Source: Saccharibacillus nicotianae
Lineage (GTDB): Bacteria; Bacillota; Bacilli; Paenibacillales; Paenibacillaceae
Reading direction: 5' to 3'
NCBI RefSeq assembly: GCF_042681745.1
Contig: NZ_JBHUGF010000010.1
Coordinates: forward strand, 62,001 to 126,000
Length of the DNA: 64,000 nt
Part shown: positions 24,017 through 32,402 of the stretch, in pieces
Position numbering within the stretch: position 1 is the first letter of the stretch
Layout: each line of letters begins with the position of its first letter
Notes under the pieces: model-generated
The model's database searches: none
The model's input: only the letters and a program-made list of their open reading frames with translations
Told to the model about the DNA's origin: nothing
Program-made: the position numbers and the translations under genes

Positions 24017-24889
24017 ATGAAACAAGATCGTACATTAGGGAATCGGCTGTTTGATTATACCAATCATACTTTGTTGTTATTGTTAGGGATTGTAACGGTA
24101 TTGCCTTTTATCTATATCACTGCTGTATCATTTACCAGTCCGGCAGAAGTCGCTAAAGGAGGATTTATTCTTTTTCCGAAAGAATTCTCGCTGGCTGCGT
24201 ATCGCTATATTTTCTCAACATCTACACTACTGAATAGCTTATGGGTATCGATCTATATTACAGTGGTCGGTACATTGATCAATTTACTGCTTACCACATT
24301 GATGGCGTACCCGTTATCACGTCCTTATTTGCGAGGTCGAAAATACATTATGCTCGGTGTACTGTTCACCATGTTATTCAGTGGTGGGATGATTCCAACG
24401 TATTTTGTCGTCAATTCTCTTCATTTGACGGATACCCTATGGTCGTTAATGATTCCAGGCGCGATTAGTGCATTTAACTTGATCGTACTCAAAAACTTTT
24501 TCCAACAGATTCCTGACGGACTGGAAGATGCCGCCAAAATCGATGGATGTAACGACGTGTCTATCCTTTTCCGTATCGTTCTACCATTGTCGCTACCAGC
24601 AATGGCGACATTCGCACTGTTCTACTCGGTAGCCCACTGGAATAGCTTCTTCAGCGCTATTCTATACATCAACGATAGCGACAAATGGCCTGTACAAGTG
24701 TGGCTACGCGAAATCGTTATTTTAGCTCAAAGCCGAATCGGAGACACCAGTATCGAAGAAGCCGATATCCAACCACTCACCATCCGAATGGCAGTTATCG
24801 TATTCTCTACATTACCAATCTTAATGGTCTACCCATTCCTACAAAAACACTTTGCCAAAGGCGCACTTCTAGGCTCAGTCAAAGGCTAA
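24017..24889 (+). CDS. ABC transporter permease, LplC/YtcP type
   Basis: Second permease subunit, 290 residues, with the EAA loop EDAAKIDGCNDVSILFRIVL. The ATG at 24017 follows GAAAGGAGAC; a longer frame that overlaps the upstream gene lacks a ribosome site. The last third of the gene (from about 24500) changes to C-ending codons and G-poor sequence that continues into the non-coding stretch behind it, unlike the first two thirds. Forms the membrane channel together with the LplB-type gene. Confidence 0.92.
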   Translation: MKQDRTLGNRLFDYTNHTLLLLLGIVTVLPFIYITAVSFTSPAEVAKGGFILFPKEFSLAAYRYIFSTSTLLNSLWVSIYITVVGTLINLLLTTLMAYPLSRPYLRGRKYIMLGVLFTMLFSGGMIPTYFVVNSLHLTDTLWSLMIPGAISAFNLIVLKNFFQQIPDGLEDAAKIDGCNDVSILFRIVLPLSLPAMATFALFYSVAHWNSFFSAILYINDSDKWPVQVWLREIVILAQSRIGDTSIEEADIQPLTIRMAVIVFSTLPILMVYPFLQKHFAKGALLGSVKG

Positions 24890-25297
24890 ATCCTTAATAA
24901 CACCTATGTAAGCTTAAAATACTTATTTGAGATGATTTAAATAACTTAAATAAGATAAGTAGTTAATAAAGTCACCATCATCTAAACCGAATCCAATAAC
25001 CAAACCCTAAACACAACCTATTTCTATCCATAATCATCACGTACACCAAAACAAGAATAAAACACCTAAAAGATCAGAATCAACTCTAACAACACCTGAA
25101 CTACCAATACTCAACACAAACAATTTCAACTCAATCCAAATTTCAAAATCTCAAATCTTTACATCCTAAAATCCCTAAATTCTCTAAATTCTCTAAATTC
25201 TCTAAATTCTCTAAATTCCCTAAATTCTCTAAGTCAATTCTTTAAAATCTTTATGTTTTACATCTTTTCTGCCACTACCCACCCAATGTGCTAGGCG
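24890..25297 (+). other. G-poor, C-rich non-coding tract
   Basis: By hand count the 300 nt from 24961 to 25260 contain about 78 C and only about 10 G. The sequence offers little base pairing and no reading frame with a ribosome site. C-rich, G-poor, unstructured RNA is the known signature of Rho loading sites, so Rho-dependent termination or attenuation between permease and binding-protein genes is an inference. A 9-nt tandem repeat is inside it. Confidence 0.5.
25173..25232 (+). repeat. 9-nt tandem repeat, CTCTAAATT x 6.7
   Basis: Units at 25173, 25182, 25191, 25200, 25209, 25218 and a partial one at 25227; the first and sixth read CCCTAAATT. Perfect head-to-tail array, no spacers. Its length could vary by slippage. 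Confidence 0.9.
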
Positions 25298-25413
25298 GAG
25301 GGGAAGAGGGATTCTGGAAGTCGCCTTTAAGACTCGGATATCGACCGCTTGCGGTCATTTCAAGATATCCGATCTTACCAGCGACTGAAAGAACCCTCTT
25401 CCCCGAAGCCCTC
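25291..25413 (+). repeat. long GC-rich hairpin upstream of the binding-protein gene
   Basis: GGGGAAGAGGG (25300-25310) pairs with CCCTCTTCCCC (25394-25404); further in, AGTCGC pairs with GCGACT, CGGATATC with GATATCCG, and GACCGC with GCGGTC at the apex. The ~110-nt structure ends about 30 nt before the binding-protein start. No T-run follows, so it resembles a dispersed palindromic element or an mRNA-stabilising structure rather than a terminator. Confidence 0.75.
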
Positions 25414-25444
25414 CACACCCCCTCTCAACGAAAGGAGATTATTT

Positions 25445-26947
25445 ATGAAAAAGCAAACAGCAGCTTTAATGTGTCTTGTGTTAGCGACATCTACCGTACT
25501 TAGTGCATGTGGAAGCAAAGGATCTCAAGGAGCATCAGTCGATAATACGATCACAATGGCGATTTCTCAAGTAGGCGATATTCCTTCTGCCGGTAATCCT
25601 ATTCAAACGCAAATTGAAAAATATACTGGTAAAAAGTTAGACGTGCAATGGATACCGAACTCGGCATATGATGACAAAATCAACGTCATGATCGCTTCAG
25701 GAGATATGCCGGAGATTTTGAAAGTGAATTATACACCTGCTGTGACCAATGCGATGCGTAACGATGTGTTCTGGGAAGTCGGCCCGTATCTCAAAGATTA
25801 TCCTAACTTAGCCGCTCAAGCAGATGTATTTTACGATAATGTCAAAGTCGATGGCAAAATCTATGGTGTACCTCGCTTTTCCGATATTGCACGTGCGACA
25901 TTGATTTACCGCTCGGATTGGTTTAAAAAGCTCAAGTTAGATCTACCGAAAAGTACAGAAGACTGGTACAACGATGTGAAAGCGTTAACATTAAATGATC
26001 CCGATGGAAATGGTAAAAAAGATACGTATGGCATGATGTTATTCAAAAAATACAACGAAGGCGAATATTCTTTTACAACACGTCTGGCTGTTAGTCTGGG
26101 TGCACCGAATAAATGGAAAGTCGAAGAAGATGGTTCGTTTACACCTGAATTTATGACCCCCGAATATAAAGGTGTAATGGATTTACTCAAACGTCTATAT
26201 GATGAGCAATTGATCAATCAAGATTTTGCAGTATTTGATTCTACAGAAGCTGATAAGAAATTCGATTCTGGTCTAACCGGTATGAAGATCGCTGTTGCCC
26301 AAACTGCCAAAAGTCAGCTTGAACGTTTACAAGAAAATGTACCCGATGCCGAGGTCGATCTTGCCAAATTAGAAGGCCCGGACGGTTATCGTGTTCCAGC
26401 TCAATCCGGTAATGCAGGTATTCTTGTATTTCCCAAAGTCTCTGTACCTACAGAAGCTGATCTCAAAGCGCTGTTGTCTTTTTTGGATAAATTAATGGAC
26501 CCTGAAATGTCTACTTTGTTATTACGCGGAGTCGATGGCAAGCATTATAAGAAGTTAGAAGATGGACGGGTAGAAATGACTGATTTTGCTGCTTTTCAAC
26601 GTGAAGTGAAGCCATATCGTGATAATCTGCCATTGGTCGAAGGCTATAACGTGCCTGCGCAAAAAGATACCAAGATTGGCGAAAAAGGAGTAGCGATGGC
26701 GAAGGAGATTACGCAGTATGCTATTCCGAATCCAGCACTTACTTTGTATTCACCGACCTATGAAGAACGTGGTGGTGATCTGGATCAAATGATTAACGAT
26801 GCACAAACCAAGTATATTATGGGCAAAATCGACGAAAATGGCTGGCAACAACAAGTTGAACTATGGAAAACATCTGGCGGTGACAAAGTGATGCAAGAAT
26901 ACGCAACCTCGTACAAAGAACAGCAACAACAAAAACAAAGCAAATAA
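25445..26947 (+). CDS. extracellular solute-binding lipoprotein 1 (LplA type)
   Basis: 500-residue ligand-capture protein of the ABC importer, anchored outside the membrane. Signal peptide with lipobox LSAC; Cys22 is the lipidated residue. GAAAGGAG precedes the ATG, and an upstream in-frame extension would run through the hairpin. A loop DPDGNGKKDTYG from Asp185 resembles the EF-hand-like calcium site of alginate-binding proteins AlgQ1/AlgQ2, which suggests an oligosaccharide ligand, though the ligand is unknown. Clearly paralogous to the next gene. Confidence 0.93.
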   Translation: MKKQTAALMCLVLATSTVLSACGSKGSQGASVDNTITMAISQVGDIPSAGNPIQTQIEKYTGKKLDVQWIPNSAYDDKINVMIASGDMPEILKVNYTPAVTNAMRNDVFWEVGPYLKDYPNLAAQADVFYDNVKVDGKIYGVPRFSDIARATLIYRSDWFKKLKLDLPKSTEDWYNDVKALTLNDPDGNGKKDTYGMMLFKKYNEGEYSFTTRLAVSLGAPNKWKVEEDGSFTPEFMTPEYKGVMDLLKRLYDEQLINQDFAVFDSTEADKKFDSGLTGMKIAVAQTAKSQLERLQENVPDAEVDLAKLEGPDGYRVPAQSGNAGILVFPKVSVPTEADLKALLSFLDKLMDPEMSTLLLRGVDGKHYKKLEDGRVEMTDFAAFQREVKPYRDNLPLVEGYNVPAQKDTKIGEKGVAMAKEITQYAIPNPALTLYSPTYEERGGDLDQMINDAQTKYIMGKIDENGWQQQVELWKTSGGDKVMQEYATSYKEQQQQKQSK

Positions 26948-26983
26948 CCATGTTCGTACTATAATGTCCGGGAGGAAATAACA

Positions 26984-28483
26984 ATGAAATTGGTAGTTAA
27001 ACAAAGTGCATGTTGGACACTTGCTACTGTATTGGCTTTGGGATTAACAGGTTGTGGCAATAGCGATTCAGGAGCGGCAACAGCGGATTCTTCGACAGTA
27101 CGTATTTCACTGATGCAAGTCGGTGATATTCCCAAAACTGGAAATGATGTAGAAACAGGACTGGAAAAACATATCGGTAAAGATCTGGATATTCAATGGA
27201 TTCCAAGCTCTGCTTTTAACGATAAAGTCAATGTTATGATCGCTTCAGGCAACTTGCCTCATATTATGCGTCTAAATTATATTCCAACTACTGTAGGTGC
27301 AATTCGTTCAGATCAATTTTGGGAGATCGGCCCTTATCTCAAAGACTATCCCAATCTAGCTGCTCAAGACCCGGAGTATTACAGCAATATCACTGTCGAT
27401 GGTAAATTGTATGGAGTCCCGAATTTCCGCGATATCGGACGGGCGGCTATCGTGTATCGTAAAGACTGGTTTGATACATTGAAATTAGGTGTCCCGAAAA
27501 GTATAGAAGATTGGTACAACACCGCCAAAGCGATAGCGACTAAAGATCCTGACGGTAATGGCAAAAACGATACGTACGCTTTTCCATTATTCAAAACATA
27601 TACTGAAGGTTCTCAAGCTCCTTTGACCCGTATAGCTGTAAGTCTGGGTGGAGTGAATCGCTGGGGAGTAGATGATACTGGCAAATTCACGCCTGAATTT
27701 ATTACACCGCAATATACTGAAGTGTTACAAATGATGCATCGTCTGTATGCTGAAAAATTAATCAATGCTGATTTCCCTTCACTGGATTCTACAGAAGCAG
27801 ATAAAATGATGGCATCCGGTAGAATCGGTATGAAACTAAACGGCGTAGCCACCAATGGAAAAAGTACACAGCAATTGCTAACTGCTGCGGTACCGGATGG
27901 AGTGGTGGATATTTCTCCATTTGTAGGGCCGGAAGGGATTCGGATAGCAGGTGAACCGGGTAACTTTGGTTTTCTCGCTTTCCCCAAAGCGACAGTACAA
28001 GATGAAGCGCAACTTAAAGATTTACTAGGTACACTTGATAAACTGATGGATGAACCAACAAGTACATTGCAATTACGAGGAATCGAAGGCAAGCATTACA
28101 AAAAAACAGCAGACGGCAAAACAGAATTTATCGATTTCGATGGATACCAACGAGATGTGAAGCCGTATCGTGATAATTTGCTCAATATCGAAGGCTATCA
28201 TGTGCCTGAATTGGTTGATACTGAACTTGGTACCAAAGGTGTAAAATTATCAAAAGACGACCGGAAATATGCGGTATCCAATCCAGCGTATAATCTGGTA
28301 TCTGATATCTATACAGAGCGCGGTCAAGAGCTGGATCAGATGATTAGCGATGCACAGACCAAATACATTATGGGTGAATTAGATGATGCTGGCTGGCAAC
28401 AAGCGATTACAAGCTGGCGAACTGCGGGTGGCGATCAATTGATCAAAGAATACGAAGAAGCGTATGCCAAATTAAAGCAGTAA
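26984..28483 (+). CDS. extracellular solute-binding lipoprotein 2 (LplA type)
   Basis: 499 residues; lipobox LTGC with lipidated Cys24. It shares long stretches with the preceding protein (VGDIP, NVMIASG, FWEIGPYLKDYPNLAAQ, DPDGNGKNDTY, and a C-terminal DQMISDAQTKYIMG), so the pair arose by tandem duplication. The EF-hand-like loop is retained at Asp188. GGGAGGAAATAAC precedes the ATG, 37 nt after the first gene. The two may bind different but related sugars for the same permease. Confidence 0.93.
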   Translation: MKLVVKQSACWTLATVLALGLTGCGNSDSGAATADSSTVRISLMQVGDIPKTGNDVETGLEKHIGKDLDIQWIPSSAFNDKVNVMIASGNLPHIMRLNYIPTTVGAIRSDQFWEIGPYLKDYPNLAAQDPEYYSNITVDGKLYGVPNFRDIGRAAIVYRKDWFDTLKLGVPKSIEDWYNTAKAIATKDPDGNGKNDTYAFPLFKTYTEGSQAPLTRIAVSLGGVNRWGVDDTGKFTPEFITPQYTEVLQMMHRLYAEKLINADFPSLDSTEADKMMASGRIGMKLNGVATNGKSTQQLLTAAVPDGVVDISPFVGPEGIRIAGEPGNFGFLAFPKATVQDEAQLKDLLGTLDKLMDEPTSTLQLRGIEGKHYKKTADGKTEFIDFDGYQRDVKPYRDNLLNIEGYHVPELVDTELGTKGVKLSKDDRKYAVSNPAYNLVSDIYTERGQELDQMISDAQTKYIMGELDDAGWQQAITSWRTAGGDQLIKEYEEAYAKLKQ

Positions 28484-28586
28484 ATCACTTATTGTATCTC
28501 TACGCAAATAGTCAGAGGTCATTACATCGTCAGCGAGAATATTCGATACAATCGATACGAAAAAGTTACTAAAAAATAGGTACGTC

Positions 28587-28655
28587 AAAACTGTGATTAC
28601 TTTGTTTCTATTCTTATTACCTAGAGTAGAACATGAAGTATAATCACAGTTTTTT
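28587..28655 (+). terminator. intrinsic terminator of the transporter operon
   Basis: AAAACTGTGATTA pairs with TAATCACAGTTTT (13 bp) with a ~38-nt loop that may hold an inner CTT/AAG extension; T-run follows. Confidence 0.8.
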
Positions 28656-28770
28656 AATGTAGTATCATGATCATCCAGTAATTATTGTATTCTGTTACCG
28701 ATCAGTAGATGCGTAGAAATAGATGTACTGGTTTATTAACAAGAAAAGAATGACTTACAGGAGGAACATC

Positions 28771-29625
28771 ATGAATACAAAACGTGTATTGATTACAGGT
28801 GCCAATTCCGGTATGGGACTTGCTTCAACAATAGAATTAGCCAAGCGTGGATATGAAGTCATTATGGGTTGTCGCAACGAAGAACGCGGGCAAAAAGCAT
28901 TACAAGAAGCACGTGACAAAAGCGGTTCTGATCAGATCAGTCTGATGAAATGTGATCTGGGATCACTACAGCATATTCGAGAGTTTGCCGAACAATTCAA
29001 CCAAAAATATGATCGCTTAGATGTGCTACTTAACAATGCCGGTGTCGTTAATTTGAAGCGTCATGAAACAGCAGATGGATTTGAAATGAGTATCGGTGTT
29101 AATCATCTCGGTCATTTTTTGCTTACTCATTTGCTGTTAGATGCACTCAAATCTTCACCGCAAGGACGAATCGTTGTTGTGAGTTCTGGTGCGTATAAAA
29201 TCGGTAAAATTCATTGGGATGATCCTTATTTGCACAACGGATATACAGTCATTAAATCCTATGCTCAATCCAAAATCGCTAATATCTTTTTTACACGTGT
29301 GATGGCTGACAAGTTAAAAGATACAAATATAACGATCAATTGCCTGCATCCTGGAGCTGTAGCTACGAATATTGGAGTAGATCGAGATACTGGATTTGGA
29401 AAACGTATTCTAGCCGGAGTAGCATATCTCCCTTTTTTCCAGACACCCGAGCAAGGCGCCGAAACGGCTATTTTCCTTGCAGATGATTCTTCGGTTGCTC
29501 AATCTTCAGGATTGTATTATTATCGCAAAAAGATCCATAAGCTCAAGCCCAAAGCACTGGATGATGCAGAAGCTCTTCGTTTCTGGGAATGGAGTCAAGA
29601 ACAGGTGGGCTTACAAGAGCAATAA
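28771..29625 (+). CDS. short-chain dehydrogenase/reductase
   Basis: 284-residue NAD(P)-dependent oxidoreductase of the retinol-dehydrogenase-like SDR branch. Cofactor motif TGANSGMG at residues 9-16, NNAG after strand 4, and catalytic Tyr164-x3-Lys168 with the serine in VVVSSGAY. AGGAGGAACATC fixes the ATG at 28771. It stands alone behind a terminator; substrate unknown. Confidence 0.9.
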   Translation: MNTKRVLITGANSGMGLASTIELAKRGYEVIMGCRNEERGQKALQEARDKSGSDQISLMKCDLGSLQHIREFAEQFNQKYDRLDVLLNNAGVVNLKRHETADGFEMSIGVNHLGHFLLTHLLLDALKSSPQGRIVVVSSGAYKIGKIHWDDPYLHNGYTVIKSYAQSKIANIFFTRVMADKLKDTNITINCLHPGAVATNIGVDRDTGFGKRILAGVAYLPFFQTPEQGAETAIFLADDSSVAQSSGLYYYRKKIHKLKPKALDDAEALRFWEWSQEQVGLQEQ

Positions 29626-29774
29626 GAAAGTAATTTCGGTCACACACAATATGGAGTCTAATCGTTCTAATCTGTTATGCGATTTGTCTTACATGATCTA
29701 TCATCTACTGGTACAATAGAATCATCTGATATCTGTTATAATCAGAACAAAAAAAGAAAGGATGATGATACCGA

Positions 29775-30347
29775 ATGAGTAACGAATATCCGCCGAATCC
29801 TAATGACGTTCAGCAGAATCCGTATCAAGCTCCACCTCAACAGCAATATGGAGGAATGCCACCATACCCGCCGTATATGCAACCACCTTTGCAAGGATTA
29901 GGCGGCTGGTTAGCTTGTTTTCAAGTGTATATGTATTATGTACTTATTGCTTTGATATTTACTATTCCTAGTTACATATTTTTAATCTGGATGTACAAGA
30001 ATCCAGGGCAGTTTGATGCGGTAGTACCTGGTATGACTAATAGTGTATTTTCTGTTTATGGCAACAACTTTATGTTGGTGATGATTATGGGAATTGTCTT
30101 TTCCATTATTTCGTTTCTGTGGATGATTACTAATCTAGTGTTCTTTTACAAACGCAAAAAATTCTTGCCACGTGTTATGATTGCATACTGCTTATTCCAA
30201 ATCGCTGTAGGCGTTGTGACAATGTTATTGATTCCTAAAATAGGAATATTTCCGACAATAGGTAATATTTTTAGTATTGCTACGCTGGTTGCTTGGATTT
30301 TCTACTTTATGCGTTCTGTACGTGTCAAAAACACATTTGTTCGTTAA
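29775..30347 (+). CDS. DUF2569 family membrane protein
   Basis: 190-residue membrane protein of unknown function. About 40 hydrophilic N-terminal residues are rich in Pro, Gln and Tyr; then the DUF2569 opening GLGGWLACFQVYMYY, four predicted helices (about 45-72, 98-125, 138-158, 165-180) and the family's closing SVRVKNTF. AAAGGATGATGATACC precedes the ATG. The Pro-rich N-terminus may be a protein-contact tail. No neighbours point to a role. Confidence 0.8.
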   Translation: MSNEYPPNPNDVQQNPYQAPPQQQYGGMPPYPPYMQPPLQGLGGWLACFQVYMYYVLIALIFTIPSYIFLIWMYKNPGQFDAVVPGMTNSVFSVYGNNFMLVMIMGIVFSIISFLWMITNLVFFYKRKKFLPRVMIAYCLFQIAVGVVTMLLIPKIGIFPTIGNIFSIATLVAWIFYFMRSVRVKNTFVR

Positions 30348-30415
30348 TCCATCACATAATCTTTCGTCAATTACGCTGATCTTTACATTTGTTTTTATAC
30401 AAGGAGGCAGATTAA

Positions 30416-30934
30416 ATGAGTGATCAACATTTACCTTACACGATAGAAATAGCTAGACAAGAAGATTTACCTGCTATTGTCGATATTTATAATTCTTCTA
30501 TTCCTGCAAGGTTGGCTACTGCGGATACAGAACCTGTAACAGTAGAAAGCCGACAAGCATGGTTCGATGAACATGTTCCTGATCGTCGTCCATTGTGGGT
30601 GCTGTGGCAAGATGGACAGATTGCAGGTTGGGCAAGTCTACAGACATTTTACGGACGCCCTGCTTATAACGGTACTGTAGAGCTAAGTGTATATGTACAC
30701 AACGATTATCAAGGCAAAGGTATAGGTAGCAAATTAGTCTCTTATGCGATTGAGCAAGCTCCAACAATGCATATACATACACTGCTTGGTTTTGTATTTG
30801 CTCATAATGATCCAAGTCTGAATTTGTTGCGTAAATTTGGATTTGAAGACTGGGGACATTTGCCACGCGTTGCTATTTTGGACGATGTAGAACGTCATCT
30901 AGCGATTGTAGGCAAACGGATAGATACCAAGTAA
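30416..30934 (+). CDS. GNAT acetyltransferase, phosphinothricin-acetyltransferase-like
   Basis: 172 residues. The acetyl-CoA loop is YQGKGIGSKL after the VELSVYVHNDYQ strand, and the C-terminal GFVFAHNDPSLNLLRKFGFEDWGHLPRVAILD block is typical of the PAT/YncA branch that acetylates amino groups such as those of methionine sulfone or glutamate analogues. Real substrate unknown. AAGGAGGCAGATTAA precedes the ATG. Confidence 0.88.
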   Translation: MSDQHLPYTIEIARQEDLPAIVDIYNSSIPARLATADTEPVTVESRQAWFDEHVPDRRPLWVLWQDGQIAGWASLQTFYGRPAYNGTVELSVYVHNDYQGKGIGSKLVSYAIEQAPTMHIHTLLGFVFAHNDPSLNLLRKFGFEDWGHLPRVAILDDVERHLAIVGKRIDTK

Positions 30935-30969
30935 AATGATCTAACACGTTAACTGTATAGATGCAACCT

Positions 30970-31016
30970 AACACCTGATAATGCGTCTAATCATTATCAG
31001 GTGTTTTTGTATTTTT
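30970..31016 (+). terminator. intrinsic terminator after the GNAT gene
   Basis: AACACCTGATAATG and CATTATCAGGTGTT form a perfect 14-bp stem with an 8-nt loop, followed by TTTTG. Confidence 0.92.
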
Positions 31017-31179
31017 TCGCAAAATGCAACTGACTTTTGGAGATATCTGATAAGCTGGGTAGGTTGCTCAAATATACAGTTGACGTTAATATGAATGAGG
31101 AACCATAACAATCATATAGAGATAATACTTATTCGGGCAGATGCCCAAAGGAAATAGCTTGTGGAAAGGAAGCCGATCA

Positions 31180-31926
31180 ATGATCATACTGAAAACGCCT
31201 CAAGAAATAGAAGAAATGAAAACAGCTAATCAGATCGTAGCAGATTGTCATCGTGAGATTGCCAAACTGATTCAACCTGGTATTACAACGATGGAAATTA
31301 ATGAATTTGTCAAAAAGCATATTACCAAATTAGGTGGCAAGCAGTTCACTAATGGATACAATGGTTTTGAATATGAGACGTGTGCATCGGTTAATGATGT
31401 TATCGCTCATGGCTTTCCAAATCGTACGCCTTTACAAGAAGGCGATATTGCCAAAATCGATATCGTTGCTGAATATAATGGTTGGCTTGGTGATTCTGCT
31501 TGGTGTTATGCAGTAGGTAAAATCTCACCAGAAGCTGAAAAGCTAATGCGTGTTACAAAAGAATGTCTGTATATCGGAATCGAACATGCGATTGTCGGCA
31601 ATCGTCTCGGCGATGCTATGGCTCCACTACAACATCATGCGGAGAGCAATGGATTCCATGTGGTACGTGATCTATTAGGTCATGGTATCGGTCGTGATCT
31701 TCATGAAGAGCCTAACTTTACCCATACCGGTAAACCGGGTAAAGGTACACGTCTAAAAGAAGGTATGGTGTTTACGATCGAACCGATGATCAATGAAAGC
31801 ACATACCGGATGACGATTGATGCGGATGGCTGGACAGCACGTACAGCAGATGGAGGATGGTCTGCTCAGTATGAGCATACGATAGCGATTACAGCAGATG
31901 GGCCGATTATTTTGACAGCTCAATAA
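31180..31926 (+). CDS. map: type I methionine aminopeptidase
   Basis: Removes the initiator methionine from new proteins. 248 residues. All five metal ligands are present: Asp94, Asp105, His168, Glu201 and Glu232. The ATG at 31180 follows GGAAAGGAAG; an upstream in-frame ATG at 31141 lacks a ribosome site and would add a non-family extension. It is outside the ribosomal-protein operon, so it is probably a second, YflG-like copy, as Bacillales often carry two. Confidence 0.93.
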   Translation: MIILKTPQEIEEMKTANQIVADCHREIAKLIQPGITTMEINEFVKKHITKLGGKQFTNGYNGFEYETCASVNDVIAHGFPNRTPLQEGDIAKIDIVAEYNGWLGDSAWCYAVGKISPEAEKLMRVTKECLYIGIEHAIVGNRLGDAMAPLQHHAESNGFHVVRDLLGHGIGRDLHEEPNFTHTGKPGKGTRLKEGMVFTIEPMINESTYRMTIDADGWTARTADGGWSAQYEHTIAITADGPIILTAQ

Positions 31927-32192
31927 TAGTTCTGTGTTAGCAACGTTTTTTGGAGATATCTATGCAGTAGCAGTTTTAACCAGTATCATGTTAAGATTGC
32001 TACCCGGGTATCATTACACCATTACACGTAACAGATCTATAAGTTAGGCATCATTATCCTTTTTTGTATTCAAAAGCAAGTTATTGAGGTAAATAATAAA
32101 CACATGATATGCAATACAACCTCCGCTTTTCTAATTATACAATCGCTAATCGGATAAATAATAATAGTCGGTATGATATTCATTAAATATTT

Positions 32193-32208
32193 GTGCTAAC
32201 GATTGCAC
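32193..32208. promoter_or_regulatory. candidate LacI-family operator
   Basis: GTGCTAACGATTGCAC is a near-perfect palindrome with the central CG typical of LacI/GalR-family operators such as those of maltose regulators. It lies 62 nt upstream of the pullulanase promoter. No such regulator is encoded in the window. Confidence 0.4.
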
Positions 32209-32269
32209 GTTTTGAATATTCCAAAAACCCCCATCACATAGGACTAAAGTTCCATCAAACCTTCAGCAA

Positions 32270-32298
32270 TTCGACAAAATTTCCGATACTATTATTAT
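32270..32298 (+). promoter_or_regulatory. likely promoter of the pullulanase gene
   Basis: TTCGAC (32270-32275), 17-nt spacer, TATTAT (32293-32298), about 100 nt before the start. Confidence 0.45.
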
Positions 32299-32402
32299 AA
32301 GCATTTGTAAATAAATACTAGACTTGTTAGTAAAGTTTGATGGTATGAAGTGGAGATGAGCACTCATGCTCATAGATAACCTAAAATATGGTGGTGAATA
32401 TA

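Larger units (their letters stand above)
31927..32402 (+). other. map-pullulanase intergenic region
   Basis: 476 nt, AT-rich. It holds a stem-loop at 31967-32003 (GTAGCA/TGCTAC plus TTAAC/GTTAA, no T-run), a LacI-type operator candidate at 32193-32208 and a promoter at 32270-32298. A segment with GGACTAAAGTTCC just before the promoter is a small palindrome of unknown meaning. No supported reading frame was seen. Confidence 0.5.

Noticed and set aside
25173..25232. CRISPR array
   Set aside because: The repeats are 9 nt, directly adjacent, with no spacers and no cas genes nearby.
27613..28092. 159-codon minus-strand frame inside the second binding-protein gene
   Set aside because: Antisense to a well-supported lipoprotein gene, Ser/Pro-rich translation, no start signals.
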